Positions 46,501-54,314 of a DNA stretch of 64,000 nucleotides are shown here, piece after piece (position 1 is the stretch's first letter; each line of letters opens with the position of its first letter). A model generated the notes under the pieces. It was not told the DNA's origin. It saw nothing but the letters and a program-made list of their open reading frames with translations, and made no database searches. This stretch comes from Limnohabitans sp. 15K (GTDB lineage Bacteria; Pseudomonadota; Gammaproteobacteria; Burkholderiales; Burkholderiaceae_C): assembly GCF_002778285.1 (NCBI RefSeq), contig NZ_NESM01000001.1, forward strand, positions 452,529 to 516,528, in the 5' to 3' direction. The translations under genes and the position numbers were made by a program.

Positions 46501-47089
46501 GGTGGGTGGCGACCTCACGCTTGCCACCGATATTGCTCAAAAATGGCATGTCCAAGCGCAGATCGGTCAGGCTGTGGGTGACCGACAAAGGCTCGTTTAG
46601 AAAACGGAGGGCACCGCCCACCACCGAAATATTAAACAAAGACATGCGTGGCATGCCGGTGCCCTGTGCGCTTGCCGACGAGATCTGCGCCAGCACGTCA
46701 TCGACATCAAAACGCCCTTGGCCATGGTGCGACAACTGCAAAACGGGGTTGCGCACCACAATCGCATCGGCCACGGGTGCCCAAAAGAAAAGCGATTGCA
46801 CAGACGCGTTGATCTCCACCTCGTCCACACTCAGCTGGGCTTCAAACGGCTCTACTGCCGGGCCAGCCTTGGCCAAATGCAGGCCCCGCAAGGTCAAGAC
46901 CATCGACCAAGGCAGAAACGCCACTTCATCGATTTTGACCACACGGCCTAGGGCCTGCGAGGCTTGCTTTTCAACTTGCCACTGAACCCAGCACGGGACA
47001 GCAGCCCAGCTGATCAGCCAAAACACCAACAGGCCCAGCAGACCCCACATCACCCATCGCAGCCAGCGTTGCACCAGGTGCATGTTCAT
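43511..47089 (-). CDS. DUF748/AsmA-like large envelope protein
   Basis: About 1,190 residues. A single N-terminal membrane anchor (LRWVMWGLLGLLVFWLISWA) is followed by long beta-rich repeats with AsmA/DUF748 character, for example FSDSFIRPRYSADITDLSGS and DRHGVIDLNLPISGSINDPD, a hallmark block of DUF748 proteins. An OmpA-like helical segment lies near the C-terminus (QLQQIDFALGQSDVDAAARQ). Such proteins bridge inner and outer membrane and are linked to lipid transport or envelope integrity. Possible TTG and ATG starts lie within 6 bases of each other; the second ATG is also plausible. Confidence 0.9.
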   Translation of the reverse strand: MNMHLVQRWLRWVMWGLLGLLVFWLISWAAVPCWVQWQVEKQASQALGRVVKIDEVAFLPWSMVLTLRGLHLAKAGPAVEPFEAQLSVDEVEINASVQSLFFWAPVADAIVVRNPVLQLSHHGQGRFDVDDVLAQISSASAQGTGMPRMSLFNISVVGGALRFLNEPLSVTHSLTDLRLDMPFLSNIGGKREVATHPRLAFKLNGSTFDTDAQTTPFAADRNTHARFQVKGIDVTPYLPYWPAAWPVQLSKGQLDMDLALDFRQQDKPEVLITGHVAVRDMLLKERSQPQDLPLLSWSSLDLKLASWRPLDGVLNVAALSLDQPVLHVRRDAAGVLNMARLQNFLSTTESAQSKPAKPGALLALDHFEIAGGQLNWQDAATNQPVNLSLTHLDFQAQGLSWPSRQVATLAGKAKLAGDSLSWSGTSDLTSAKVLLKSQEVALKTAAPYWAELFRPALNGKLTADVNIDWRSAVGTTPSSLILKSTHIRVSDGALGVTDPPDLAWSELALDQLEVDVFQQKASAGRVGLNRPLVNLTRNAKGRWMVEDWRVPGKPTASPGPASDAWRLDLGSLQIKDGALTLDDRGVTGGASFHVRHLNLRTGSWQPLLSSPQLTPIQLDFSTGTAQGETGKLAFDGAFRWPAPGSVTSHDAALMVKGQLKLTRFPLHRLKAYGADHVNFDLRRTEVGYDGNMDLTWPAQGLGLDAQGQLTVENLRVFDAAQGQALVDIQALNLNGLSLSARAGALRQVKVSDIALQDFFARLAIDAQGHLNLQSMLKTHPPQQQVANDPSAADVSPLIELGPIALVNGRVAFSDSFIRPRYSADITDLSGSLGALSNRSSGALADISMLGKVAGSGSLEVTGRINPLTRPVGLDVRGKVSDLELPQLSPYSSKYAGYGIERGKLSAEVHYRIGAEGQLKADHQLTLKQLRFGERSDRADAPNLPVKLAVALLADRHGVIDLNLPISGSINDPDFRVGPLVWRMVLSLIGKAVLSPFSLLSGAFASEDQLQQIDFALGQSDVDAAARQKLEAVAKLVIEKPVVRLTVVGQADLDAERVAWRQVKLREMVDAEKSRRPLGESKNASPVSAVSQDDYAALLQAVYRRSPVPKPRNALGLVKALPAADMEALLLAGIAVEEADMRDLAEARAEKVRAALLALNVPAGQIFLGSPATSSTASAGPFVPKALLVVSTD

Positions 47090-47203
47090 GATCAACTTTT
47101 GGTAAAAACAATGCCGTTGATTTTCCTTGATCCGAAGGCGTCAGATGTAACCATCAAGATACAAATACAGCACTTGAGCCCGCAGGCCCGCTGTGTTGAT
47201 GTC

Positions 47204-48568
47204 TTAGATGGGGAACAGCGCAGTGGCAGGAAACATCACGCTTTGCGGCAGGTATGTTGAGGGAAGACCTGTTGAGGCCGGTTTGTCCTTCACTGCATCC
47301 GCCAAGAATTGGTCCCAATCGGTCAGCAAGGAGGCACTGGCCGAAATCAAGCGGCCGTCTTGGTCCTTGAACCACAGCGCCAGTGTTTGGCGGGCCAAAA
47401 TTTCCTGATGCTGCCGTTCACTGTCGCGCTGCTGTTCGACCTTCTGATTGTCTTCGGTCACATCGATCATCACCAAGCGGCATTCGTCCCCCTGCTCGTC
47501 CAAAGTGGCATCGATTCGCACCACCATTTCAGGCCGATGACCGGTGGGGCTCAGTGTCAGCTCACAATGACGTCGGCATTTGCCACTCAGAACTTCGCGG
47601 TGAAACGCCACAAACAGGGCCTGGTCAGCAGGCCGAATGAAATCGGTCATCGGGCTGTTGCTGCGTTGTGAACGCTGAATACCCAACATGATGGCCCCCG
47701 ACAAATTGGTTTGGAGTACCCGGCCCTCCAAGTCCAGACTGACAAAGCCAACGGGGGCGAAATCGTAGGCGTCTTGGTACTTGTTCAGAGAAGCGGGCTC
47801 TTCAAATGTGTCTTGGGCATCGTCCATCGCCACATGGCGCTGCGACGGCAGTTTCACACGCTCATACAGGCGCTCGGTTTCATCCAACACCAAGGAATAA
47901 CACTCGCACACGGCATCGGTCAGCCCCTCTCGGTCCAAGACCTGAATTTGACCGCGGCCGCTGGAGACCAAACCGGCCGATTGCAATTTCCCCAAAGCTT
48001 GGGTAATAGATTCGCGGCGCACGCCGAGCATGTTCGCAATGGTTTCGTGGGTCACCTTCAAATGGTCACTGCCCACCGCACCTTGGTTGAACAACAGCCA
48101 GTAGCAAAGTCGCTCACGCACCGAGTGGTGGCCAATGCACACAATGCTCTGCGACATTTGGGTGATCAAGGCTTGAACGTGGCAAAGCGCCAGTTGTTGC
48201 AGCTCGCGGCATCGCGTCAGCTCAGATTGGAAAACTCCAGCGGGCATTCTGTAGGCTATTCCGGCACATTGAACCACCACCCGGTGATTGGCCGAATGGC
48301 TGCCCAATACCAGCGACACACCCACCAGACCATCACGCCCGGTCATGGCGAGTTCAGAACTGTCACCCTCTGCTGTTTGAGACAGCAAAGAAGTGGTGCA
48401 GGTGGTCGGAAAGTAAACAAATTCGAGCGATTCGCCCGGCTCACAGATCACTTGACCCGCCGCCAAAATAACGGGTTTGAGGTGCTCAGACAATCGCGCG
48501 TAATGACTTAAGGGGATACCCGCCAAAATTCGATTTTGCCGAGCACTGTCGACGATGGGGTAAGTCAT
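47204..48568 (-). CDS. Crp/Fnr-type regulator fused to a PAS domain
   Basis: 454 residues. A cyclic-nucleotide-binding-like domain (about 15-130; AGQVICEPGESLEFVYFPTT, ELAMTGRDGLVGV) without the cAMP-binding RS pair, a Crp winged helix near 150-220 (HETIANMLGVRRESITQALG), a linker, then a PAS domain from about 267 (DAYDFAPVGFVSLDLEGRVL) to VMIDVTE near 375. A coiled-coil stretch (NQKVEQQRDSERQHQEILAR) follows, then a partial second PAS start, LALWFKDQDGRLISAS. Crp-HTH modules normally end at about 230 residues, so the C-terminal sensor is unusual. Confidence 0.88.
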   Translation of the reverse strand: MTYPIVDSARQNRILAGIPLSHYARLSEHLKPVILAAGQVICEPGESLEFVYFPTTCTTSLLSQTAEGDSSELAMTGRDGLVGVSLVLGSHSANHRVVVQCAGIAYRMPAGVFQSELTRCRELQQLALCHVQALITQMSQSIVCIGHHSVRERLCYWLLFNQGAVGSDHLKVTHETIANMLGVRRESITQALGKLQSAGLVSSGRGQIQVLDREGLTDAVCECYSLVLDETERLYERVKLPSQRHVAMDDAQDTFEEPASLNKYQDAYDFAPVGFVSLDLEGRVLQTNLSGAIMLGIQRSQRSNSPMTDFIRPADQALFVAFHREVLSGKCRRHCELTLSPTGHRPEMVVRIDATLDEQGDECRLVMIDVTEDNQKVEQQRDSERQHQEILARQTLALWFKDQDGRLISASASLLTDWDQFLADAVKDKPASTGLPSTYLPQSVMFPATALFPI

Positions 48569-48597
48569 GATCGGTCCAATTCATCGGTTGATAAAAG

Positions 48598-48622
48598 GGC
48601 GTTGGCTTACAAATCCAACGCC
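48598..48622 (-). terminator. Hairpin upstream of the Crp-PAS gene, possible terminator
   Basis: GGCGTTGG and CCAACGCC form a perfect 8-bp stem with a 9-base loop. On the minus strand it is followed by CTTTTATC, so it could end the quinate operon, which lies just upstream on that strand. It is 30 bp from the Crp-PAS start and could instead be an operator. Confidence 0.5.
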
Positions 48623-48680
48623 TCTGTCCGATGTTGATCGAATCGCGAACCTTTTAACATTGATCGGATGGACAAAACAG

Positions 48681-48698
48681 ATACACCTGAAGGTGTAT
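48681..48698 (-). terminator. Hairpin after the dehydroshikimate dehydratase gene
   Basis: ATACACC and GGTGTAT pair perfectly with loop TTCA on the minus strand, followed by CTGTTTTGTCC. Position, 52 bp after the operon's last stop codon, fits a weak intrinsic terminator; its symmetry also allows a protein-binding site. Confidence 0.5.
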
Positions 48699-48749
48699 AC
48701 CTCAAGGCCATCAGAGCTAGGGCCAACACCCGCTGCCGCTGCTTGTGTC

Positions 48750-49643
48750 TCAGGCCCGTTGACGGGTCCACGCAGGCAGCGGAGCCGACTTGTGCAGCAC
48801 ATCTTGGTGCAGCCAGACTGCACTCTTGCGGGCACGCTCGGCCACGGTTTCCAGCGGCAGTTGCTGGTAGTCGTCGTTGAACACCTCAAAGCTGTAATCG
48901 CCCCGGTAACCGATGCGGTCCAGGCGCAACACCAAGTCGGCCAGCTGCTCGCTGTGCACGCCCTCCCCCGGGAACACACGGAAGGTGCGTGCTGTGGTCA
49001 TCCGTTCTTCAAACGTGGGCGTTTCTTGCCACATGAAGTCGGACAGTTGCACCAAAAATATTTTGGCGGGGTCCAGTTCTTCGATGGCATCCAAAGAGGT
49101 TTTGGACGCGAAGATGTGAAACGAATCGATGCCAACCCCTAAATTGGGGCAATCGGCGCGGCAGACCACATCCCAACTGGTGGTGAATTCATTGACGGTG
49201 CGACCCCAAGACAAGGCCTCGTAAGCGACCTTGATGCCCAAGGGCACGGCCAGCATCGCCAGTTTTTTCAAGTCAGCAGCAATGGCGTCCAGGTCTTGCG
49301 TGGCGTGGCGCGAGGTGGACGAACACGCCAACAAGACTTTGCTGCCGGTGGCCGCGCACATCTCCAGCATGGCTTTGGCGATGTCCAATTTGTAGCTGTG
49401 CAGATGGCCCGACAGACCTTCAAAGTCGCGCAGCACCTGAAACCCGGTGGGCCGCATGCCGCTTTGACGCACGGCCTCGACCGCGGCTTTCACGCCACCA
49501 GGGTGCGTCACCAAATCGCGGGCCATCAGCATCACCTGAGAAAAACCAGCCCCTTTCATGGCGGCCAGCTTGGCCTCCAGGGTGCCCGCCATGGTGATGG
49601 TGTCCATGCCGTAACCGTCGAGCAAGTTCATAGAAGTGCTCAC
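48750..49643 (-). CDS. quiC: 3-dehydroshikimate dehydratase, TIM-barrel (QuiC) subunit or domain
   Basis: 297-residue AP-endonuclease-2-like TIM barrel. The metal-site residues expected for dehydroshikimate dehydratases are all present: Glu 142 (AYEALSWGRTVN), Asp 173 and His 176 (GIDSFHIFAS), Gln 199 (FLVQLSDF) and Glu 253 (YSFEVFNDD). It should convert 3-dehydroshikimate to protocatechuate. GTG start overlaps the stop of the preceding VOC gene (GTGA); an ATG four codons later is also possible. In QuiC1-type enzymes this barrel is fused to a VOC/HPPD-like domain, which here is the separate upstream gene. Sugar isomerase activity is the alternative. Confidence 0.85.
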   Translation of the reverse strand: MSTSMNLLDGYGMDTITMAGTLEAKLAAMKGAGFSQVMLMARDLVTHPGGVKAAVEAVRQSGMRPTGFQVLRDFEGLSGHLHSYKLDIAKAMLEMCAATGSKVLLACSSTSRHATQDLDAIAADLKKLAMLAVPLGIKVAYEALSWGRTVNEFTTSWDVVCRADCPNLGVGIDSFHIFASKTSLDAIEELDPAKIFLVQLSDFMWQETPTFEERMTTARTFRVFPGEGVHSEQLADLVLRLDRIGYRGDYSFEVFNDDYQQLPLETVAERARKSAVWLHQDVLHKSAPLPAWTRQRA

Positions 49644-50515
49644 TGGTGGACAAGTTCAAACGCGACCGAGCCCAAGGTGGCTCGGGTCAATGCGCCCCGG
49701 TCTTCGGGATGCAAGCGGGTGGACTCTACAAACTCGACCCCTCTGGCCTTGAGTGCCGTCACAGCCTCGGCCACATGGGGGACACCAAAACCAATGCGCT
49801 GCAGGCACTCGGGGCTGTCGTCGGCATCCATCCAAGGTTCGGGCTCAATCAATTGCCACAAGAAGCTGCCGCACGGGCTTTTCATGAGCTTGCCTTTGGG
49901 CAAGATGCCAAAGCGCTCTTCGTCAGGAATGGCGCTGAAATCAAACATGTGTTCGTAATAGGTCTGCCAGTCGGCGCTGCGGGCTGCACCGATGTACTGC
50001 ACCACGCCGAAGTAACTCATGCCTGCCAACGCCGGAGGGTTGGGGTCCACCGTGGGGATGGGTTTGAAGTCGATGTCGTAGATCGAAAACTCTTGCCAGC
50101 GGTCGACAAAGTAAAAGCGGCTGCCCCCCGGCCCATGGATGGCGGGAATGTGCAGCTCCATGGCCTGCGCGTGGCTGCCCACGCTCCAAGCGCCCAAATC
50201 CAAACAGCGGCTGTGCGCCTTCAAAGCGTCTTGCACCCGAAATGCCACGGCCGAGATCACCGGCTGGCCATCGACGGTACCGCTGACGCGGGCGTCATCC
50301 GGGCTGGCGTTCACCACCAAGTTCATGTCGCCTTGGCGGTACAGCGTGACTTCACGCGAACGGTGACGGGCCACCGGGCGAAAGCCCATGTTTTCCAGCA
50401 CTTGCCCCAATGCTTGAGGGCGGCTGGTGGCGTATTCGATGAATTCGATGCCAGCGATGCCCAAGCGGTTGGGCATCTCTGGAACGGCTTCACGGTCAAT
50501 GGGGTTCAGGGTCAT
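49640..50515 (-). CDS. VOC/HPPD-like protein, partner of the QuiC barrel
   Basis: 291 residues, two tandem vicinal-oxygen-chelate halves (from IAGIEFIEYATSRPQALGQV, and from MSYFGVVQYIGAARSADWQT) like 4-hydroxyphenylpyruvate dioxygenase. The C-terminal Glu strand SVAFELVHQ is kept, but the positions where HPPD has its two Fe-binding His residues read as non-His (YFGV, LQRIGFG), so dioxygenase activity is doubtful. It is the separate equivalent of the C-terminal part of fused QuiC1. ATG start MTLNPIDRE is 22 bp after aroE; the frame extends further upstream without support. Confidence 0.82.
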   Translation of the reverse strand: MTLNPIDREAVPEMPNRLGIAGIEFIEYATSRPQALGQVLENMGFRPVARHRSREVTLYRQGDMNLVVNASPDDARVSGTVDGQPVISAVAFRVQDALKAHSRCLDLGAWSVGSHAQAMELHIPAIHGPGGSRFYFVDRWQEFSIYDIDFKPIPTVDPNPPALAGMSYFGVVQYIGAARSADWQTYYEHMFDFSAIPDEERFGILPKGKLMKSPCGSFLWQLIEPEPWMDADDSPECLQRIGFGVPHVAEAVTALKARGVEFVESTRLHPEDRGALTRATLGSVAFELVHQ

Positions 50516-50537
50516 CGGGGCTCCTGGGTAAACCGAA

Positions 50538-51371
50538 TCAATCACCGAGCTTGGCCAGTTGGCGCAAGACATCAGCGGTGGTGGTGGGCAATCCGAAGTA
50601 TTCCAGATAGGCCGGAATTTGCTCGTACAGCATGTCTGTACCCACCTGCGTGCGGCAGCCACGCGCCTGCGCAGCGGCCAAAAAAGCCGTCATCTCCGTG
50701 CGCATGACCACTTCACCCACGAAAGTATGGGGCGACAAGCGTGAAACATCCAGGGGCAAGGGGTCACTTTCGCTCATGCCCATGGGTGTGGCATTGACCA
50801 CCAGGTCGTGATCAGCCGGATCGTTCGATCCCGTGCGCACTTCAATCTGGGGGTGGTTGTCTTTCAGGCGCAACGCCAAGGCATCGCAGCTGGCAACGTT
50901 CACGTCGAACAAGCTGATGGCAGCGATACCCGCGCCGGCCAAAGAGGCAGCTATGGCGCAACCCACGCCGCCCGTGCCCACCACCAACACGCGCTTGCCC
51001 GTGAGGTCAAAGCCTTTGCGCTGCACGCCGCGCACAAAACCAGCACCGTCAAACATGTCGCCCACCAAGCGGCCATTGGGCAGACGCTTGACCGCGTTGC
51101 AAGCACCGGCCACACGCACCGTGGCGGTGACTTCGTCGAGTAAGCCGACGGTCGTCACCTTGTGCGGCATGGTGATCAATGCGCCGCGAATGTTCTCAAG
51201 GGTAAAAACCGACTTGAGAAATGGGGGGTAGTTTTCGGGTTTGCAACCCATGGGCACCACCACCGCATTGATACCCGCTTCTTCGAAGTACGGGTTGTAA
51301 ATCATCGGCGACTTGAAGGTGTGTGTCGGGTAGCCGATGTGGGCGATGATTTCTGTGTTGCCGTTGATCAT
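50538..51371 (-). CDS. Catabolic-type shikimate/quinate dehydrogenase (AroE family)
   Basis: 277-residue SDH-family enzyme. Catalytic Lys 71 (TMPHK), Asn 92 and Asp 108 (GDMFDGAGF) are conserved, and the nucleotide loop is VVGTGGVGCAIA near 128. The substrate motif normally reading SKSP after another Ser is HTFKSP: the first Ser is replaced by Phe 19, unlike biosynthetic AroE. With dehydroquinase, dehydroshikimate dehydratase and a TRAP transporter in the operon, it probably oxidises shikimate or quinate. 24 bp after aroQ. Confidence 0.87.
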   Translation of the reverse strand: MINGNTEIIAHIGYPTHTFKSPMIYNPYFEEAGINAVVVPMGCKPENYPPFLKSVFTLENIRGALITMPHKVTTVGLLDEVTATVRVAGACNAVKRLPNGRLVGDMFDGAGFVRGVQRKGFDLTGKRVLVVGTGGVGCAIAASLAGAGIAAISLFDVNVASCDALALRLKDNHPQIEVRTGSNDPADHDLVVNATPMGMSESDPLPLDVSRLSPHTFVGEVVMRTEMTAFLAAAQARGCRTQVGTDMLYEQIPAYLEYFGLPTTTADVLRQLAKLGD

Positions 51372-51395
51372 GTGCAGGGAATCAAAAAACGCTGG

Positions 51396-51836
51396 TCAAG
51401 CCGCTTGGGCTGCAGACACACCTGCGCGCAGCGCCAGCAAATAACTGTCAGCACCAAAGCCGCAGATCTGGCCTTTGACGATTTCGGCAAACACCGATTT
51501 GTGACGGAATTCTTCGCGCGCGTGGATGTTGGACATGTGCAACTCCACCACAGGGCAAGTGAGCACCGCCAAGGCGTCACGGATGGCGTAGCTGTAATGG
51601 GTCCACGCACCGGCATTGATCAACACCGCATCGACCTTGTCGAAGTAGGCTTGGTGAATGCGTTCACACATGTCACCTTCATGGTTAGTCTGGTAGCACG
51701 CGACTTCAGCGCCCAACTCTTGGCCCAATTGGTGCAGGCTGGCATTGATCTCATCGAGGGTGATGGTGCCGTATTGCTGGGGGTCGCGTTTGCCAAACAT
51801 GTTGTGATTCACGCCGTGCAACATCAAGACTTTCAT
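51396..51836 (-). CDS. aroQ: Type II 3-dehydroquinate dehydratase, divergent catabolic form
   Basis: 146 residues, type II dehydroquinase fold. Catalytic residues by family alignment: Arg 17 and Tyr 22 (KRDPQQYG), Asn 74 and His 80 (NAGAWTHYSYAIRDAL), His 100 (ELHMSNIHAREEF) and Arg 111 (FRHKS). The first loop, normally NGPNLN, reads HGVNHN, so this is not the usual biosynthetic copy. Converts 3-dehydroquinate to 3-dehydroshikimate in quinate use. Preceded by a strong hairpin after dctP. Confidence 0.88.
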   Translation of the reverse strand: MKVLMLHGVNHNMFGKRDPQQYGTITLDEINASLHQLGQELGAEVACYQTNHEGDMCERIHQAYFDKVDAVLINAGAWTHYSYAIRDALAVLTCPVVELHMSNIHAREEFRHKSVFAEIVKGQICGFGADSYLLALRAGVSAAQAA

Positions 51837-51860
51837 GACAATTCCTTTGGATCAATGAAA

Positions 51861-51890
51861 GAGGCCTCGCCGCACACGCGGCGAAGCCTC
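51861..51890 (-). ncRNA. mRNA hairpin between dctP and aroQ
   Basis: GAGGCCTCGCCGC and GCGGCGAAGCCTC form a 13-bp stem (one G-U) with a 4-base loop, followed on the minus strand by TTTCATTG. It may be a partial terminator or a 3'-end stabiliser that raises dctP message over the downstream enzymes. Confidence 0.72.
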
Positions 51891-51902
51891 ACAAATGGGC
51901 AA

Positions 51903-52934
51903 TTACTTGCCGGACTTCTTGGCTGGCGCTGCGGCTGCAGTGCGCACCTTCTCGATTTCACCTTGCAGTTCCTTGACCAGGTCCTGGCCGACGGTCACGC
52001 CGTACTTGGCGGTCACAGGGCGCATCTTGTCGCGCAGCTTGGCCATTTCGGCTTCTGGCAACTGGGTCACTTGCATGCCGTTTTTCTTCAAGTTGTCCAG
52101 AATGCTGGCTTCCAATGAACGGGCTTTCTCGCGCTGGAATTTGGCCGACTCGGTCACGGCGTCACCCACGATTTTTTTCTCCGCGGCTGACAGCTTTTCC
52201 CAGAACTTCTTGCTGATGATGACCGACTGAGGGTTGTATTGGTGACCGGTCAAAGCCAGGTTTTTTTGCACTTCATACAGCTTGGCACCGTTGATGGTGG
52301 CCACAGGGTTTTCCTGGCCGTCCACGGCTTTTTGGTCCAGGGCAGCGTACAACTCAGGGAATGGCAGGGGTGTGGGGTTGGCACCCAAAGCCTTGACCCA
52401 GTCCACGTTGATCGGGTTGGGGATCACGCGCAGCTTCAGGCCTTCCAGGTCTTCCACTTTGTTGATCGGGCGCTTGCTGTTGGTGATGTTGCGAAAGCCC
52501 AGTTCGTAGTAACCCAGACCGATCAGGCCCTTGTCTTCGAGCTTGGCGTGCAGCTTCTTGCCAAACGGACCGTCCACCACGGCATCGGCTTCTTTACCGG
52601 TCGCGAACATGAAGGGGAAGTCAAAAATGGCGAACTCTTTGACCTGTGCGGCAAAGATGCCGGAGTTCATGGACGCCATTTCGAGCGAGCCACCTTGAAT
52701 GGCCGACACGTTGGCTTGGTCACTGCCCAGGGCACCGCCTGGGAACACATTGACCTTGATCTTGCCGCCGGAGTTCTTCTCGACGATCTCTTTGAACTTT
52801 TCCATGCCCAAAATGATGGGATGGCCCGCCGCATTTTGGTTGGCGAACTTGATGGTTTTGTCTTGGGCCGAAGCCACACCCACAGCGGCCAAGGCGACTG
52901 CAGCGATCAAGGACTTGATGAACACACGTTTCAT
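51903..52934 (-). CDS. dctP: TRAP transporter substrate-binding protein DctP
   Basis: Periplasmic receptor, 343 residues. Signal peptide MKRVFIKSLIAAVALAAVGV cut near ASAQ-D. Family blocks: FANQNAAGHPIILGMEKFKE, GGALGSDQANVSAIQGGSLE, IPNPINVDWVKALGANPTPL with the Arg of LRVIPNP for the carboxylate, and PFPELYAALDQKAVDGQENP. GGAGA precedes the ATG. The neighbours suggest quinate, shikimate or dehydroshikimate as ligand. C-terminal tail is Lys/Ala-rich. Confidence 0.95.
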   Translation of the reverse strand: MKRVFIKSLIAAVALAAVGVASAQDKTIKFANQNAAGHPIILGMEKFKEIVEKNSGGKIKVNVFPGGALGSDQANVSAIQGGSLEMASMNSGIFAAQVKEFAIFDFPFMFATGKEADAVVDGPFGKKLHAKLEDKGLIGLGYYELGFRNITNSKRPINKVEDLEGLKLRVIPNPINVDWVKALGANPTPLPFPELYAALDQKAVDGQENPVATINGAKLYEVQKNLALTGHQYNPQSVIISKKFWEKLSAAEKKIVGDAVTESAKFQREKARSLEASILDNLKKNGMQVTQLPEAEMAKLRDKMRPVTAKYGVTVGQDLVKELQGEIEKVRTAAAAPAKKSGK

Positions 52935-52981
52935 GGGTTGTCTCCAAAAATAAAAAAGGTCGTACGCTTGCCATGAGGCGG

Positions 52982-53014
52982 CTTGTTGTCTGGCGTACCC
53001 GGTCAGACAACAAG
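52982..53014 (-). ncRNA. Perfect hairpin between dctM and dctP
   Basis: CTTGTTGTCTG and CAGACAACAAG form an 11-bp perfect stem with an 11-base loop in the 88-bp dctM-dctP gap. No T-run follows, so it is more likely an RNA-stability or processing stem than a terminator. Confidence 0.68.
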
Positions 53015-53022
53015 ACCCAAAA

Positions 53023-54300
53023 TCAATAGAACCAGCGGGCCGGCACCATCACAATTTGCGGGAAAAGGACCATCAGGAACATCACCACAAACTGTACAGC
53101 CATGAACGGCATGACGCCACGGGTCACATCGTCCATGCGCATCCGGCCCACACCTGCCACCACGTTCAGTACCGTGCCCACCGGGGGCGTGACCAAACCG
53201 ATGGAATTGTTGATGATGAACATGACGCCGAAATAAACCGGGTCAATGCCTGCAGCAGTCACCAGCGGCATGAGCACGGGTGTCAAGATCAAGATGGTCG
53301 GTGTCATGTCCATGGCCGTGCCCACAATCATGCACAAAATCATGATGGCGAACATCAACAAAGTGGGACTGCTCAACAACGGCTCCAGCAAAGAGATGAC
53401 CTGTTGCGGCAAATTGGCCACCGTGATCAACCAAGCCGACACCATTGCTGCAGCCACCAAAAACATCACCACCGAGGTGGTCTTGGCGGCCGCTTGAAAC
53501 ACACCAAACAGTTGTTTCCAGCTCAATTCACGGTAAATCACACCGGCCACAAACAGCGCGTAAACGGCAGCCACCACAGCGGCCTCGGTGGGTGTGAACA
53601 CGCCCATGCGCAAGCCCACCAAAATGATCACGGGCAGCATCAAGGCCCATGTGGCGCGGCGCAGCGCAGCCAAAATCTCCGACCAAGGTTGGCGCGGGGG
53701 AGGTGTCAATTGCTCTTTACGCGTCAACCACCCCCAAGTGATCCACAAGCCCGCGCTGAGCACGATGCCCGGAAAAATACCGGCCAGAAACAATTTGCTG
53801 ATCGACACGTTGGCGGCCACACCAAAAATCACAAACCCAATCGATGGGGGAATGATCGGCCCGATCACACCACAAGCGGCAATCAAACCTGCGCTGCGCG
53901 CTTTGTCATGGCCTGCTTTGACCATCATGGGCAAAAGCAAGGCGGTCAAAGCCGCGGCATCGGCCACGGCAGAACCCGACAAGGCTGACAACAGGCAAGC
54001 GGCCACGATGGTCACATAACCCAAACCACCCCGGATGTGTCCCACCAAAGCCATCGCGAAATCGACGATGCGGCGGGACAAGCCCCCAGTGTTCATGATT
54101 TCACCGGCCAGCATGAAAAACGGCACGGCCAGCAAGGGGAAGCTGTTGGAGCCTTCGATCAGGTTTTGCGCCAGGATCTGCGCATCGAACATGTCCATGT
54201 GCCACATCAGGGCGACACCACACAACAACAAAGAAAACGCGATCGGGATGCCCAGCGCCATGGCGGCGAGCAAAGAACCCAGGAAAACGGCGATGGTCAT
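53023..54300 (-). CDS. dctM: TRAP transporter large permease DctM
   Basis: 425-residue DctM-type permease with about 12 membrane segments, N-terminus MTIAVFLGSLLAAMALGIPI. Typical blocks are FILAGEIM-like FMLAGEIMNTGGLSRRIVDF and LLSALSGSAVADAAALTALL, GPIIPPSIGFVIFG, and NSIGLVTPPVGTVLNVVAGV. Starts 14 bp after dctQ. Confidence 0.95.
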   Translation of the reverse strand: MTIAVFLGSLLAAMALGIPIAFSLLLCGVALMWHMDMFDAQILAQNLIEGSNSFPLLAVPFFMLAGEIMNTGGLSRRIVDFAMALVGHIRGGLGYVTIVAACLLSALSGSAVADAAALTALLLPMMVKAGHDKARSAGLIAACGVIGPIIPPSIGFVIFGVAANVSISKLFLAGIFPGIVLSAGLWITWGWLTRKEQLTPPPRQPWSEILAALRRATWALMLPVIILVGLRMGVFTPTEAAVVAAVYALFVAGVIYRELSWKQLFGVFQAAAKTTSVVMFLVAAAMVSAWLITVANLPQQVISLLEPLLSSPTLLMFAIMILCMIVGTAMDMTPTILILTPVLMPLVTAAGIDPVYFGVMFIINNSIGLVTPPVGTVLNVVAGVGRMRMDDVTRGVMPFMAVQFVVMFLMVLFPQIVMVPARWFY

Positions 54301-54314
54301 GGTTTTTCTTTTTC

